Notes: a model not told the origin generated them from the sequence alone. 25,831 bases of DNA from Moraxellaceae bacterium (GCA_003543245.1 DPJB01000002.1:26922-52752); one strand, 5' to 3'. Positions 16,406 through 23,896 are shown, counted from the first letter of the stretch. Made by a program: numbers and translations.

Positions 16406-16589
16406 ATCAAACCCTCTTGGTTGCATGCGGATACCCGCATACGGTCAATTTATGACCAATAAAGCTATATGTCGATATATTGGATCACTTAAACCACTAC
16501 ATATTGTGTCACTACCGATATACACCCCTGGTATAAGCCTGAAGAGAGCACCCACTCATGGGTAGCCTCATAACCATCAGGAGCCAATC

Positions 16590-17300
16590 ATGAGCACCTC
16601 GCCGAGGTACATAGCCTACTACCGGGTATCCACAGCACAGCAAGGCCGTAGCGGTCTGGGCTTAGAGGCCCAAAAGCAGGCGGTATCAGCCTTTCTGAGC
16701 AGCAATGGGGGCATATCCCTTGCCGAATACTTGGAAATCGAGTCTGGGCGCAAAAGAGACAGAACCGAGCTGCTCAAGGCTATTGGCCATGCCAGAGCAG
16801 CCAAAGCCATATTGATCATCGCCAAGCTGGATAGATTGGCCAGAAATGTCAGCTTCACTGCCTCCCTGATGGAGTCTGGCCTTGAGTTTGTTGCTTGTGA
16901 CATGCCCCATGCCAATCGCTTCACTGTTCACCTTATGGCAGCCCTTGCCGAGATGGAGGCAGAGATGATTTCCACCAGGACCAAAGCTGCCCTGGCTGAA
17001 GCCAAGCGCCGTGGAGTCAAACTGGGCAACCCTCGCCTGGATGAATTTAGAGGCAACCCCGAAAAGGCAAGAGAATCCCTTGTATATCAATCAGATAAGC
17101 GAGCCATGACATACCTGGGGCTGGTCAAGGAAGCAATCAACTCGGGCTGCAGAACCTTCCAGGCAATTGGTGACTACCTGAGTTCTCAAGGGGTTGTAGG
17201 CCCAAGAGGCGGGCAATGGCACCCCACATCAGTAAAAAGACTCTTGATGAGACTTGAAGAGTCGAAAGCCATCCCCACATCAGATCAGCTGGCACTCTGA
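16590..17300 (+). CDS. Serine recombinase (resolvase/invertase family)
   Basis: Small-type site-specific serine recombinase of 236 aa. The catalytic domain has Y10-Y-R-V-S14, where S14 is the nucleophile. It continues with GRSGLGLEAQKQA, ESGRKRDRTELLKAI, LIIAKLDRLARN (conserved D-R-L-x-R), and the E helix MAALAEMEAEMISTRTKAALAEAKRRGVKLGNPR. The C-terminal part (about 175-220) has a short recombinase-like DNA-binding region with GDYLSSQGVVGPRGGQWHPTSVKRLL. The SD AGGAG is 6 bases before the ATG. A second recombinase in an element that already has a tyrosine integrase suggests multimer resolution or a nested older element; no res site was proven. An 8-bp inverted repeat straddles its stop codon. 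Confidence 0.92.
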   Translation: MSTSPRYIAYYRVSTAQQGRSGLGLEAQKQAVSAFLSSNGGISLAEYLEIESGRKRDRTELLKAIGHARAAKAILIIAKLDRLARNVSFTASLMESGLEFVACDMPHANRFTVHLMAALAEMEAEMISTRTKAALAEAKRRGVKLGNPRLDEFRGNPEKARESLVYQSDKRAMTYLGLVKEAINSGCRTFQAIGDYLSSQGVVGPRGGQWHPTSVKRLLMRLEESKAIPTSDQLAL

Positions 17301-17664
17301 GTGCCAGCCATCCCCCCTTTGACATGAGGGGGAGTGTTGAGGGGATGACCTTCAATACGGCTCTTTAAAAAACTATGAAAACCTTGAGGTAACTCAAGGA
17401 AATGGAATGTCACTACCTGCTCCGTTGTCATGAAGACAACAGCATATCTCTCATCTGCGGATGAGCAGCAAATAGGCAGGTAACACTGTCTCCCCAAGCC
17501 AAAAGGCACACCTCACTTGCACCTCATGGTGTAGCGAGCCTGTATCACCCTGGGGCAGGTAAAAAATCAAAAGTGGATGCTGAACATATAGATGGCAATG
17601 AATGCCAACACTGACGCTCCACGGGAGCAACTCAAACCACCCCCCAACAGGGGAAGGATAAAAA
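17301..17664. other. Hairpin-rich non-coding stretch before the primase; candidate replication origin or structured leader
   Basis: There is no convincing gene in these 364 bases. Perfect small stem-loops are visible: CCTTGAG-GTAA-CTCAAGG (17382-17399), GTTGTC-ATGAA-GACAAC (17424-17440), CTCATC-TGCG-GATGAG (17450-17465), TGGCA-ATGAA-TGCCA (17593-17607) and GCTCC-ACG-GGAGC (17616-17628). CACCTCA occurs twice, 11 bases apart (17510-17527). A 5-codon ORF (MKTLR) lies in the first hairpin. The location directly before a primase-helicase gene is where satellites such as P4-type elements often keep a replication region, but no iteron array was found. Confidence 0.4.
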
Positions 17665-20163
17665 ATGTCATTAAATTCAAAAGATTACATCAATAATCTT
17701 TTGGAAAGATTCGACATCCTGGAAGTAATCTCCAAGTTCTCTGGTGATGAAACAGTGTCGATAGGCACGGATACCTATGAATTATCAGAAAAAACTTGTC
17801 CATTCTGTGGGCATCAGGATGCTTTTCGTATCAAGCATCAAGGTCCTGAATCATTCTTCAACTGTTTTTCTTGCGAGACTGGTGGCGACTTCATCAACTT
17901 CGTTGCGAAACTGAAAAAACTGAAGAACATGGATGCGGCGAGACTCATTGAGGAAGAATTCAGTGGGAGTGAGATAGCTACGCCCAAAGTAGCCAGCCCA
18001 CCAGCCGTGGAAAGCACCGGTATTTTCGCACCTACAGACCAGCAGTTGCAGATCAAGAATGCTGCCTGTGAGTATTACCATGCCAAGCTTTTGGAGGAGC
18101 CAACTGCCCTTTCCTATCAGTTGAGCACCAGAAGGCGAAACCAGACAAACCTGGAGCAATGGAAGATTGGTTTCAGTGATGGACGACTTGTTAACCACCT
18201 CAAAAAGAAAGGCTTCACAGAAGAGTCCATTCGTGAGGTTGGCTTGGCAAATGAGAAAGGATACGACGTCATACCAAAGGGTAGCTTTGTCTATCCACAC
18301 ATGGATAAAGATGGAAGGGTTGGACACTTCACGCAAAAAGATCCGAAAAAGGAAAAAAGATGGCAGCCTTTAAAGGCTACTACTTTCTTCGGGTTGTTGT
18401 TCTATGGAGAGAATACACTTCGCAGACTTGATGAAAGTAAGCAAGTGGCACTTGTCGAGGGGGAAAACGATCTTCTCAGCATGCTGGATGCCGGCTGGAA
18501 ATATCCCGTTCTTGCTACGAATGGAGCAATCAGCCGGGCTCAGATGGAATGGCTTGGAAAGCAGGGTTTCAATCTTAAAACTTTCTTTGACACGGATGAT
18601 GCAGGAGATAAATACCGGGTGAGGTTTGCCACCAGCGAGGGCATTACTGCCACACAGTACATCGTACCAGGCAAGGATATCGATGAATATCTGAAGCAGG
18701 GAGGCAGCTTATCCGACCTCATGCAACCATCCAACGAGTGGCCCCGGGGTACAGAGGAAGAGTCTCAGCTCGATCTATCGAAGATGAGTTCATCTGTCGC
18801 CACTGACCTTACCAATGCACATATTCTTTCAAAGCGAATTCAGAAGAGAGCTCGCTTCATAAGCGAAACGAAAGAATGGGCTTGGTATGACGCCAGCGGC
18901 CGATGGATAAAAAACGGGCACCCTGTGGTCAAGACCATAGCAATTGAAAGCGTTGGCTCTGTTTGGCGCCTGCTCGCAAGCAAATCAAAGGATGACAAGG
19001 AAGCCGGAAGGATAATCTCACATGCCAAATACTCCGAGGGCGCTCCTGGCCTCAGGAACATGATGACGATTGCTGAGAATAACTCCTCATTGATTGTTTC
19101 TGCGGCTGATTTTGACAGAGATTGGTTCCTGCTTGGAGTTCAGAATGGTGTGATTGACCTCCGGAATATGGCCTTCAGGAAAAGTCGCCCTTCGGACATG
19201 ATCACCAAATGCATGAATGCTGAGTACAAGCCTGAGGCGGAATGCCCGACATGGATACAGTTCCTCACCAAAGCCTTTTCGTATGAGGAAGGTGAAAATG
19301 GCAAGGCCATGATTGAGCTTATCCAGCTTGCAGCTGGCATGGCACTGGTTGGGCGGCCTGAAAGAAAGCGATTCTTTCATATCCATGGCCCTCACGGATC
19401 AGGAAAGACTGTATTCCTGAATACCCTGACATGCATATTCGGGAGCTATGCAGGGTCGGTCAGTCCCAACTCTCTTATGCAGCCACGCTTTAACGATCCT
19501 GACGTGAAAATGCCAGAGATCGCCAAACTGGTAGGAGTTCGGCTCATAGGGGTAGCTGAGGCTGGAGACGAGTTCTGTTTTAATGATGAACTCCTCAAGA
19601 GAATGACAGGCGGTGACCCTCTGGTTGTCCGAGAACTGCATAAGGCGCCAATCACCTTTCGTTGCATGGGAACTATCGTCATGAGCGGGAATAGCCTCCC
19701 CTCGTCAAGCACAAATGGATCAAAGGCAATGATGGATCGAATGACGCCTGTTAACTTTGGAAGGACAATCCCTCAAAGGGAAAGAGATGCTGAACTCCCC
19801 GAGAAGCTCGCTGAGGAGTATCCCGGCATACTCAACTGGATAATAGAAGGCGCACAGAAGTACCTTGCCCAAGGACTGACACTGCCAGATCACGTCCAAA
19901 AAACGTGTAATGACTATGTCAAAAGCATGGATGATATCGGGCTATACATTGATGAGCACTATGTGATCGACCCCAATGGCAGCATTCTCACTACCGAGTT
20001 CTACACTGGCTACTCTGAATGGAGCAAAGCTCTTGGTGGTATGCCAAAGAGCATGAAGAGGGTGTCACCCTATATGGAGCAGAAGGGATTCCATAAACGC
20101 AGGAACGAAAACCGGCACTACTTCACCGGTCTCAGGAGAATAGCATCTACGTTTATGGGATAG
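17665..20163 (+). CDS. Bifunctional primase-helicase (CHC2 zinc finger, TOPRIM, D5/SF3 helicase)
   Basis: Probably replicates the excised element. The 832-aa protein has an N-terminal CHC2 zinc finger, CPFCGHQDAF...FNCFSCETGGD, of the DnaG type. The TOPRIM domain follows (VALVEGENDLLSML, then FFDTDDAGD with the metal-binding acidic residues, and PGKDIDEYL). A D5_N-like linker leads to the superfamily 3 helicase with Walker A HGPHGSGKTVF (about 572-582), the B/B' motifs in LIGVAEAGDEFCFND, and motif C TIVMSGNSLP. This resembles the phage P4 alpha protein and D5-like primases in domain plan. The SD AAGGA is 6 bases before the ATG. Codon use is near that of the left part of the element, unlike the AT-rich cassette. 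Confidence 0.93.
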   Translation: MSLNSKDYINNLLERFDILEVISKFSGDETVSIGTDTYELSEKTCPFCGHQDAFRIKHQGPESFFNCFSCETGGDFINFVAKLKKLKNMDAARLIEEEFSGSEIATPKVASPPAVESTGIFAPTDQQLQIKNAACEYYHAKLLEEPTALSYQLSTRRRNQTNLEQWKIGFSDGRLVNHLKKKGFTEESIREVGLANEKGYDVIPKGSFVYPHMDKDGRVGHFTQKDPKKEKRWQPLKATTFFGLLFYGENTLRRLDESKQVALVEGENDLLSMLDAGWKYPVLATNGAISRAQMEWLGKQGFNLKTFFDTDDAGDKYRVRFATSEGITATQYIVPGKDIDEYLKQGGSLSDLMQPSNEWPRGTEEESQLDLSKMSSSVATDLTNAHILSKRIQKRARFISETKEWAWYDASGRWIKNGHPVVKTIAIESVGSVWRLLASKSKDDKEAGRIISHAKYSEGAPGLRNMMTIAENNSSLIVSAADFDRDWFLLGVQNGVIDLRNMAFRKSRPSDMITKCMNAEYKPEAECPTWIQFLTKAFSYEEGENGKAMIELIQLAAGMALVGRPERKRFFHIHGPHGSGKTVFLNTLTCIFGSYAGSVSPNSLMQPRFNDPDVKMPEIAKLVGVRLIGVAEAGDEFCFNDELLKRMTGGDPLVVRELHKAPITFRCMGTIVMSGNSLPSSSTNGSKAMMDRMTPVNFGRTIPQRERDAELPEKLAEEYPGILNWIIEGAQKYLAQGLTLPDHVQKTCNDYVKSMDDIGLYIDEHYVIDPNGSILTTEFYTGYSEWSKALGGMPKSMKRVSPYMEQKGFHKRRNENRHYFTGLRRIASTFMG

Positions 20164-20184
20164 CAGAGTAATCATTGCAGGCAA

Positions 20185-20204
20185 GCTCTCCAAGGACGGA
20201 GAGC
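20185..20204 (+). terminator. Possible terminator after the primase-helicase
   Basis: GCTCTCC (20185-20191), loop AAGGAC and GGAGAGC (20198-20204) form a 7-bp stem, with a T-rich stretch beginning only about 23 bases later. The 164-base gap to the next gene holds nothing else I can support. Confidence 0.3.
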
Positions 20205-20327
20205 ACTACTGCCGACAATGCTGGCATTTATTTACTTTATTATTTCTTTCTATTTCAATAGTTCTTTTATGATGAAATAAACAACAATAAATCATGGCAT
20301 AGCCAGCTTTATGCCTACTCCATAGCC

Positions 20328-21290
20328 TTAACTGAAGCGTTTCCTATGCTTTTCTACGCAGCTATCGCAAAACATTTTTACCTGCATAACGTTAAACGAT
20401 GGTTCATCATGCCCAACAAAAGTTGACCCTAGCTTGGCAAGCTTATCCAGACCCTTATTCATCAGAAAAGAGTCCCCATCTTTCACAATGGCCGAACCTG
20501 ACGGATTTATGCAGGCATCATTACCACAGGTATGCTCGGCACAGTATTGAGAGCTTTCCAGCCTTGGCTCCATACATCCCCGTGAAGAGCAAAGTATACT
20601 TGCCTCCAGCTCCTGCACCCTTGACTCAGCCTGGCCTACATCAAAAAGGCTCACGACTCCAAGCTCATAGGCCTTTCTAGTACCATTAAGGTCACTTCTG
20701 GCCTTAAGCAGTTCTTGATATTGTTCACTCTCAGAGGCACCGCTCCTTTTCCTCGTAAGACCGGACTCCCTTTCAGCAAGAGTTTCACGCACCAAGTCGG
20801 ACAGCCTCTCAAGCTCGACAAGCCCTGACTCATACAAGGCAGCTCTTTCTGCAAGCTTATTTGCCAGCACTCCTTCGGCTGGAATTGCCCTAAGCTCCTG
20901 AGCCCTCGATTTAAAAACCAATCGAATTGAGTCAACTCTCCGAGAAGCCGTCTGGACCCCCAGAAGGTTAAGGCTTCTGATGTCGGACTCTCCGAGCTGT
21001 AATAGCCAATTAACTTGCTCTTTTTCACCAGAAATAAATTCTTTATTAATAAACTGCTTGGCATTAGCTGGCGCACGCAATACGTCAGCTGAAAAATACA
21101 TCCAAAGAACAGCCGGTATGCCAACAAATAAAACCGGAGGAAAGAACAAAAAAACAATGAAAGTCGCTATCAGAACAGCCTTCCATGGATATGGCTTCGT
21201 CTCTGGCTTATCCAGCTCCTTCTGAACCAATGGCTCCTCTGCCAGCCAGGCAGCATTTATTTTTGGCCATTGGCTTACTTCATCACTCAT
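20328..21290 (-). CDS. Membrane-anchored coiled-coil protein with cysteine-rich C terminus, unknown function
   Basis: No family is recognised. The 320-aa protein has a short cytoplasmic N terminus, one long hydrophobic segment or hairpin at about 37-66 (WKAVLIATFIVFLFFPPVLF then VGIPAVLWMYF), and a charged helical, coiled-coil-prone stretch (about 85-235, rich in Glu, Arg and Leu). It ends with a Cys/His cluster, CSSRGCMEP...YCAEHTCGNDACINP and MFCDSCVEKH, that looks like metal-binding knuckles. The start ATG at 21290 has GAGAG about 7 bases upstream. It follows the lipoprotein gene by 36 bases in the same direction, so both probably form one operon under the divergent XRE regulator. Role could be envelope-related (for example exclusion), but this is a guess. 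Confidence 0.75.
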   Translation of the reverse strand: MSDEVSQWPKINAAWLAEEPLVQKELDKPETKPYPWKAVLIATFIVFLFFPPVLFVGIPAVLWMYFSADVLRAPANAKQFINKEFISGEKEQVNWLLQLGESDIRSLNLLGVQTASRRVDSIRLVFKSRAQELRAIPAEGVLANKLAERAALYESGLVELERLSDLVRETLAERESGLTRKRSGASESEQYQELLKARSDLNGTRKAYELGVVSLFDVGQAESRVQELEASILCSSRGCMEPRLESSQYCAEHTCGNDACINPSGSAIVKDGDSFLMNKGLDKLAKLGSTFVGHDEPSFNVMQVKMFCDSCVEKHRKRFS

Positions 21291-21326
21291 AATTTATCTC
21301 TCAATCACAGGAAATCCATTAATCGA

Positions 21327-21845
21327 TTACTCCCCCCAACCTCTTTTGCATCCTTTACCAATCAATGATTCCATCTCGCCGGCCAATCCATTTACATCAA
21401 CTCGTATCATTCTCATCCCCCTGAGTGTGGCGTATTCAAAATAGACCTTTTTTGATCCCTCAATTATTTTCATGACTTCGGCAGGAATTCTTAAGTTTGA
21501 AACCGCATATGACTCCCCATCAGCAGCTCTCATTCGATAGTTTTTCGGTTGATTGCCATCCGCCTTGATAAGTACAAGATAAGAACGATCCCACCTGACT
21601 GGCATTACTTCTCCAGTTAGGAGGCTTGCTATTGGCTGCTTTTCAGGCATACAGCCAATTAGTACGCCTGTTTCTTCACTCACCTTTCCTTCTTTATCAA
21701 CTCCATGACTTAACAAATGATGAGATACCCCATGCATTGGGTCTTCATTCTTCACATACTCCCAATCTGACCCGCAACCAGACATTGAAAGTGCAACCGG
21801 AAGCATTGTTACCGCTACACACACCCTTTTTGTAAAGATGCTCAT
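21327..21845 (-). CDS. Putative lipoprotein of unknown function
   Basis: The protein has an N-terminal basic, hydrophobic lipoprotein signal, MSIFTKRVCVAVTMLPVALS then MSGC, with Cys24 as the likely lipidated residue. The mature part is about 149 aa, with YLVLIKADGNQPKNYRM and KVYFEYATLRGMRMIRVDVNG suggesting a small beta-rich domain. No family is recognised. A GTG four codons upstream (21857) has a better-spaced SD (AAGGG) and could be the true start; the ATG at 21845 gives the more typical signal peptide. It is the first gene of a two-gene minus-strand operon, divergent from the XRE regulator, with a 15-bp palindrome in the 120-base intergenic space. Confidence 0.75.
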   Translation of the reverse strand: MSIFTKRVCVAVTMLPVALSMSGCGSDWEYVKNEDPMHGVSHHLLSHGVDKEGKVSEETGVLIGCMPEKQPIASLLTGEVMPVRWDRSYLVLIKADGNQPKNYRMRAADGESYAVSNLRIPAEVMKIIEGSKKVYFEYATLRGMRMIRVDVNGLAGEMESLIGKGCKRGWGE

Positions 21846-21890
21846 ATTCACGCTCACAGTGACATCACCCTTAGAGAAACACCCAGAAAA

Positions 21891-21905
21891 CTAACAACTT
21901 GTTAG
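21891..21905. promoter_or_regulatory. Perfect 15-bp palindrome, candidate operator
   Basis: CTAACAACTTGTTAG: 7-bp arms around one central C, lying between the divergent lipoprotein and XRE genes, 46 bases before the lipoprotein ATG and 61 before the regulator ATG. It is a natural binding site for the XRE protein. Confidence 0.55.
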
Positions 21906-21965
21906 TAAGCAATCAAGCCAAAGCTCTGACCCTCTCCAAGTCAAACCTTGGAGCACTCCCATCTG

Positions 21966-22322
21966 ATGGCCCCCATCGGTATTTTTGCCAAGAGGCTCAA
22001 AGAGGCTCGTCTCAGAAAGGCCCAAAAACTCGGCTATCCAACCGCTCGTGGTTATTCCCAAGAAAGGCTTGGCATTGAGGCTGGCGTTGAAGAGGAGTCT
22101 GCTAGCGCCCGGATAAACCAATATGAGAAGGGCACCAGAGTGCCGGATCTGGGGATGGCTGCACGGCTTGCCGATGTTCTTGAAGTTCCTATGGCCTTCT
22201 TATTCTGCGCAGATGATCGCCTTGCGAACCTTCTGCTGGCTGCCCATGCCCTGACACCTGCACAGCAGCAAAACTTACTGCAGAACGCTTTACATATGGC
22301 TGGCTTAAATCCCCCTCAATGA
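21966..22322 (+). CDS. XRE-family helix-turn-helix regulator
   Basis: The 118-aa DNA-binding protein begins MAPIGIFAKRLKEARLRKAQ and has the HTH pattern YSQERLGIEAGVEEESASARINQYEKGTRVPDLGMAARLADVLEVPMAFLFC, close to the cro/C1 (HTH_3) domain with a short insertion before helix 2. The tail (about 85-118) is Ala/Leu/Gln-rich and helical. The frame remains open to a TTG at 21948, but the ATG at 21966 is the more usual start; GGAG lies 12 bases before it. It is the last gene before the right attachment site and is divergent from the lipoprotein operon. It probably represses itself and that operon through the palindrome at 21891-21905, and might control excision. Target is inference. Confidence 0.88.
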   Translation: MAPIGIFAKRLKEARLRKAQKLGYPTARGYSQERLGIEAGVEEESASARINQYEKGTRVPDLGMAARLADVLEVPMAFLFCADDRLANLLLAAHALTPAQQQNLLQNALHMAGLNPPQ

Positions 22323-22351
22323 GGACTCGCTATAGGTTGGGGCTTCTGAAA

Positions 22352-22371
22352 CTGGTACATCGTCTGGTACA
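22352..22371 (+). repeat. Right-end TGGTACA repeat pair, candidate recombinase arm site
   Basis: CTGGTACATC plus GTC plus TGGTACA. It matches the left-end copy (8849-8868) at 17 of 20 positions, with the same 12-base period between the two TGGTACA units. Confidence 0.55.
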
Positions 22372-22452
22372 TTTGCGGTTCTCAACAATCAATCCAGTTG
22401 GTCGCATAGCCACTAACCCTTTGATTTATTAGAGTCCTCAAAAAATGAGGCC

Positions 22453-22467
22453 GTTCAAAATTTGAAC
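22453..22467. repeat. Perfect 15-bp palindrome beside the right attachment site
   Basis: GTTCAAAATTTGAAC lies 15 bases before the right 24-bp att repeat. It is a candidate binding site for a directionality factor or host factor. The stretch 22323-22482 has no gene; a 9-bp inverted repeat, TGAGGACTC (22320) and GAGTCCTCA (22432), also brackets most of it. Confidence 0.45.
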
Positions 22468-22482
22468 AGTTGGTTCCAGTTA

Positions 22483-22506
22483 CAAGTCCTCTCCTGGGCA
22501 CCAATT
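22483..22506 (+). repeat. Right attachment repeat
   Basis: This is a 24-bp perfect copy of 8788-8811. The sequence upstream does not continue the tRNA, so only the 3' fragment is duplicated; this marks the right boundary of the element. Confidence 0.93.
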
Positions 22507-22512
22507 CGAAGC

Positions 22513-22544
22513 AAAAAGGCCGGTCAGAAATGACCGGCCTTTTT
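22513..22544 (+). terminator. Intrinsic terminator, probably the original tRNA-Leu terminator
   Basis: A 14-bp perfect stem (22513-22526 with 22531-22544) closes a GAAA tetraloop and ends in five T. It lies 7 bases after the right att repeat, where the tRNA terminator would stand in an empty site. Confidence 0.9.
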
Positions 22545-22618
22545 CTTTGCCCGCTTTATGACAGAAAGCCTCGCCCTGCCTGCCTTTGAGCCATGATCGC
22601 CCCTGTCGCAGGGACAAA

Positions 22619-22646
22619 AAAAAGGGGGCGTATACGCCCCCTTTTT
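22619..22646. terminator. Terminator of the acyl-CoA dehydrogenase gene
   Basis: A 12-bp stem, AAAAAGGGGGCG with CGCCCCCTTTTT, around TATA sits 22 bases beyond the stop of the minus-strand gene. It works in both directions. The interval 22545-22618 holds nothing else I can support. Confidence 0.88.
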
Positions 22647-22667
22647 GCCTGGTCACACCAGCCCACC

Positions 22668-23840
22668 TCAGATGGAGCGTGAAATCAGCTCTTTCATGAT
22701 CTCGTTGGTGCCGCCGTAAATGCGGTTGGCACGGGTATCGATGTAAGCCCGGGCAATCGGGTATTCCATCATGTAGCCGTAACCACCGTGCAGCTGCACG
22801 CACTCGTCCACCACCTTGGACAGCAAATCGGAGACCCAGTACTTGGCGGCGCACGCTGCCTCGACACTGAGCTCGTTCTTCAGCACCTGCTCCATGCAAC
22901 GGTCCACGAAAACGCGGGCAATCTGCACCTCTGAGCGCATTTCAGCAAGCTTGAACCGGGTGTTCTGGTAGGACGACACCGTCTTGCCGAACACCTTGCG
23001 CTGCTTGACGTAGTCCACCGTGGTGGCCAGCGCAAACTCGGCACCGGAGGCACAGATGATGGCAATCATCATGCGTTCCCAGGCCAGCTCCTTCATCAGC
23101 ATGATGAAGCCCATGCCTTCCATGCCAAGCAGGTTGCTCTTGGGCACACGCACGTTGTCAAAGAACAGCTCACAGGTGTCCTGGCCACGCATGCCAACCT
23201 TCTTCAGCGGTTTGCCCTTGGTGAAGCCGGGACGATTCGCCTCCATGATCAGCAGGGACACACTCTGTGCGCCACCGCCGATGTCACCGGTCTTAACGGC
23301 AACCACAGCCACATCACACAGGTAACCGTTGGTGATGAAAATCTTGGAGCCGTTGACGATGTAGTCGTCACCGTCTGCCACTGCAGTGGTACGAATGCCC
23401 TGCAGGTCGGAGCCGGTACCAGGTTCGGTCATGGCGATGGCGCCAACGGCCTCACCGGTGGCCATCTTCGGCAGCCAGTTCATCTTCTGCTCTTCGGTCC
23501 CGAAGTTGTTGATGTAGTTGGCCACGATGTCGGAGTGCAGGGAGAAACCGGAGGCGGAGTCGCCAACACGGGCCTGCTCTTCCATCATGATCATGCTGTA
23601 GAGGCGATCGACGCCTGCCCCGCCATACTGCTCGGGCATGGTCGCGCAGAGCAGGCCCAGCTCACCGGCCTTGTTCCAGAGGTTACGGTCGATGTGCTGC
23701 TGCTCCTCCCACTTTTCGTGATGCGGGGCGATCTCGGTCTCGAAGAAGCGGCGCACGGTGTCGCGGAAAGCCTCGTGGTCGGAGTTGAACAAGCTGCGGG
23801 GAATCATCGGGGCGACGGGCTGTGGCACAGTGACACTCAT
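22668..23840 (-). CDS. Acyl-CoA dehydrogenase, LCAD/isovaleryl-CoA dehydrogenase-like
   Basis: FAD-dependent alpha,beta-dehydrogenation of an acyl-CoA, passing electrons to ETF; beta-oxidation or branched-chain/isoprenoid catabolism. The 390-aa protein shows the N-terminal helical domain (FRDTVRRFFETEIAPHHEKWEE), the flavin/beta domain with AIAMTEPGTGSDLQGIRTTA and ITNG, and the C-terminal domain with QLHGGYGYMMEYPIARAYIDTR and IYGGTNEIMKELI. The MCAD-type catalytic Glu in IYEGT is Gly here. E255 in LAWERMMIA occupies the position of the catalytic Glu of LCAD and isovaleryl-CoA dehydrogenase, so the enzyme should be active and of that subgroup. SD AAGGAG is 6 bases before the ATG. It is divergent from the TetR gene; substrate is not determined. 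Confidence 0.93.
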   Translation of the reverse strand: MSVTVPQPVAPMIPRSLFNSDHEAFRDTVRRFFETEIAPHHEKWEEQQHIDRNLWNKAGELGLLCATMPEQYGGAGVDRLYSMIMMEEQARVGDSASGFSLHSDIVANYINNFGTEEQKMNWLPKMATGEAVGAIAMTEPGTGSDLQGIRTTAVADGDDYIVNGSKIFITNGYLCDVAVVAVKTGDIGGGAQSVSLLIMEANRPGFTKGKPLKKVGMRGQDTCELFFDNVRVPKSNLLGMEGMGFIMLMKELAWERMMIAIICASGAEFALATTVDYVKQRKVFGKTVSSYQNTRFKLAEMRSEVQIARVFVDRCMEQVLKNELSVEAACAAKYWVSDLLSKVVDECVQLHGGYGYMMEYPIARAYIDTRANRIYGGTNEIMKELISRSI

Positions 23841-23896
23841 GGGGAGCTCCTTGGTACTCGGATCAGAAAATGGGCCATATTTACAATACGGTCGTA

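Larger units (their letters stand above)
8788..22506 (+). mobile_element. 13.7-kb integrative element in tRNA-Leu(CAG)
   Basis: The element is bounded by a 24-bp perfect direct repeat (8788-8811 and 22483-22506) that contains the 3' end of tRNA-Leu. A tyrosine integrase starts 65 bases after the tRNA. Inside are a RadC-like protein, two tiny membrane proteins, an OLD plus NACHT cassette, a DUF2188-like protein, a serine recombinase, a primase-helicase, two envelope proteins and an XRE regulator. No capsid, tail, portal, terminase or conjugation genes are seen. A self-encoded primase-helicase with an integrase, and nothing for packaging, is the pattern of P4-like satellites or small replicating integrative elements. 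The 11.5-16.1 kb part is visibly more AT-rich than the rest, suggesting cargo of a different origin. Confidence 0.92.

Noticed and set aside
16427..16589. Promoter of the serine recombinase
   Set aside because: Several AT-rich -10-like boxes (TATTGT, GATATAC, GGTATAAG) exist, but none has a convincing -35 at the right spacing.
17285..17509. 74-codon minus-strand ORF between recombinase and primase genes
   Set aside because: It has a GTG start with a badly spaced SD, overlaps the recombinase 3' end, and reads through two of the perfect hairpins; the sequence looks vaguely protein-like but I cannot support it.
8788..22506. CRISPR array, prophage structural genes or conjugation genes inside the element
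   Set aside because: No regularly spaced repeats and no capsid, tail, terminase, relaxase or type IV secretion proteins were found.
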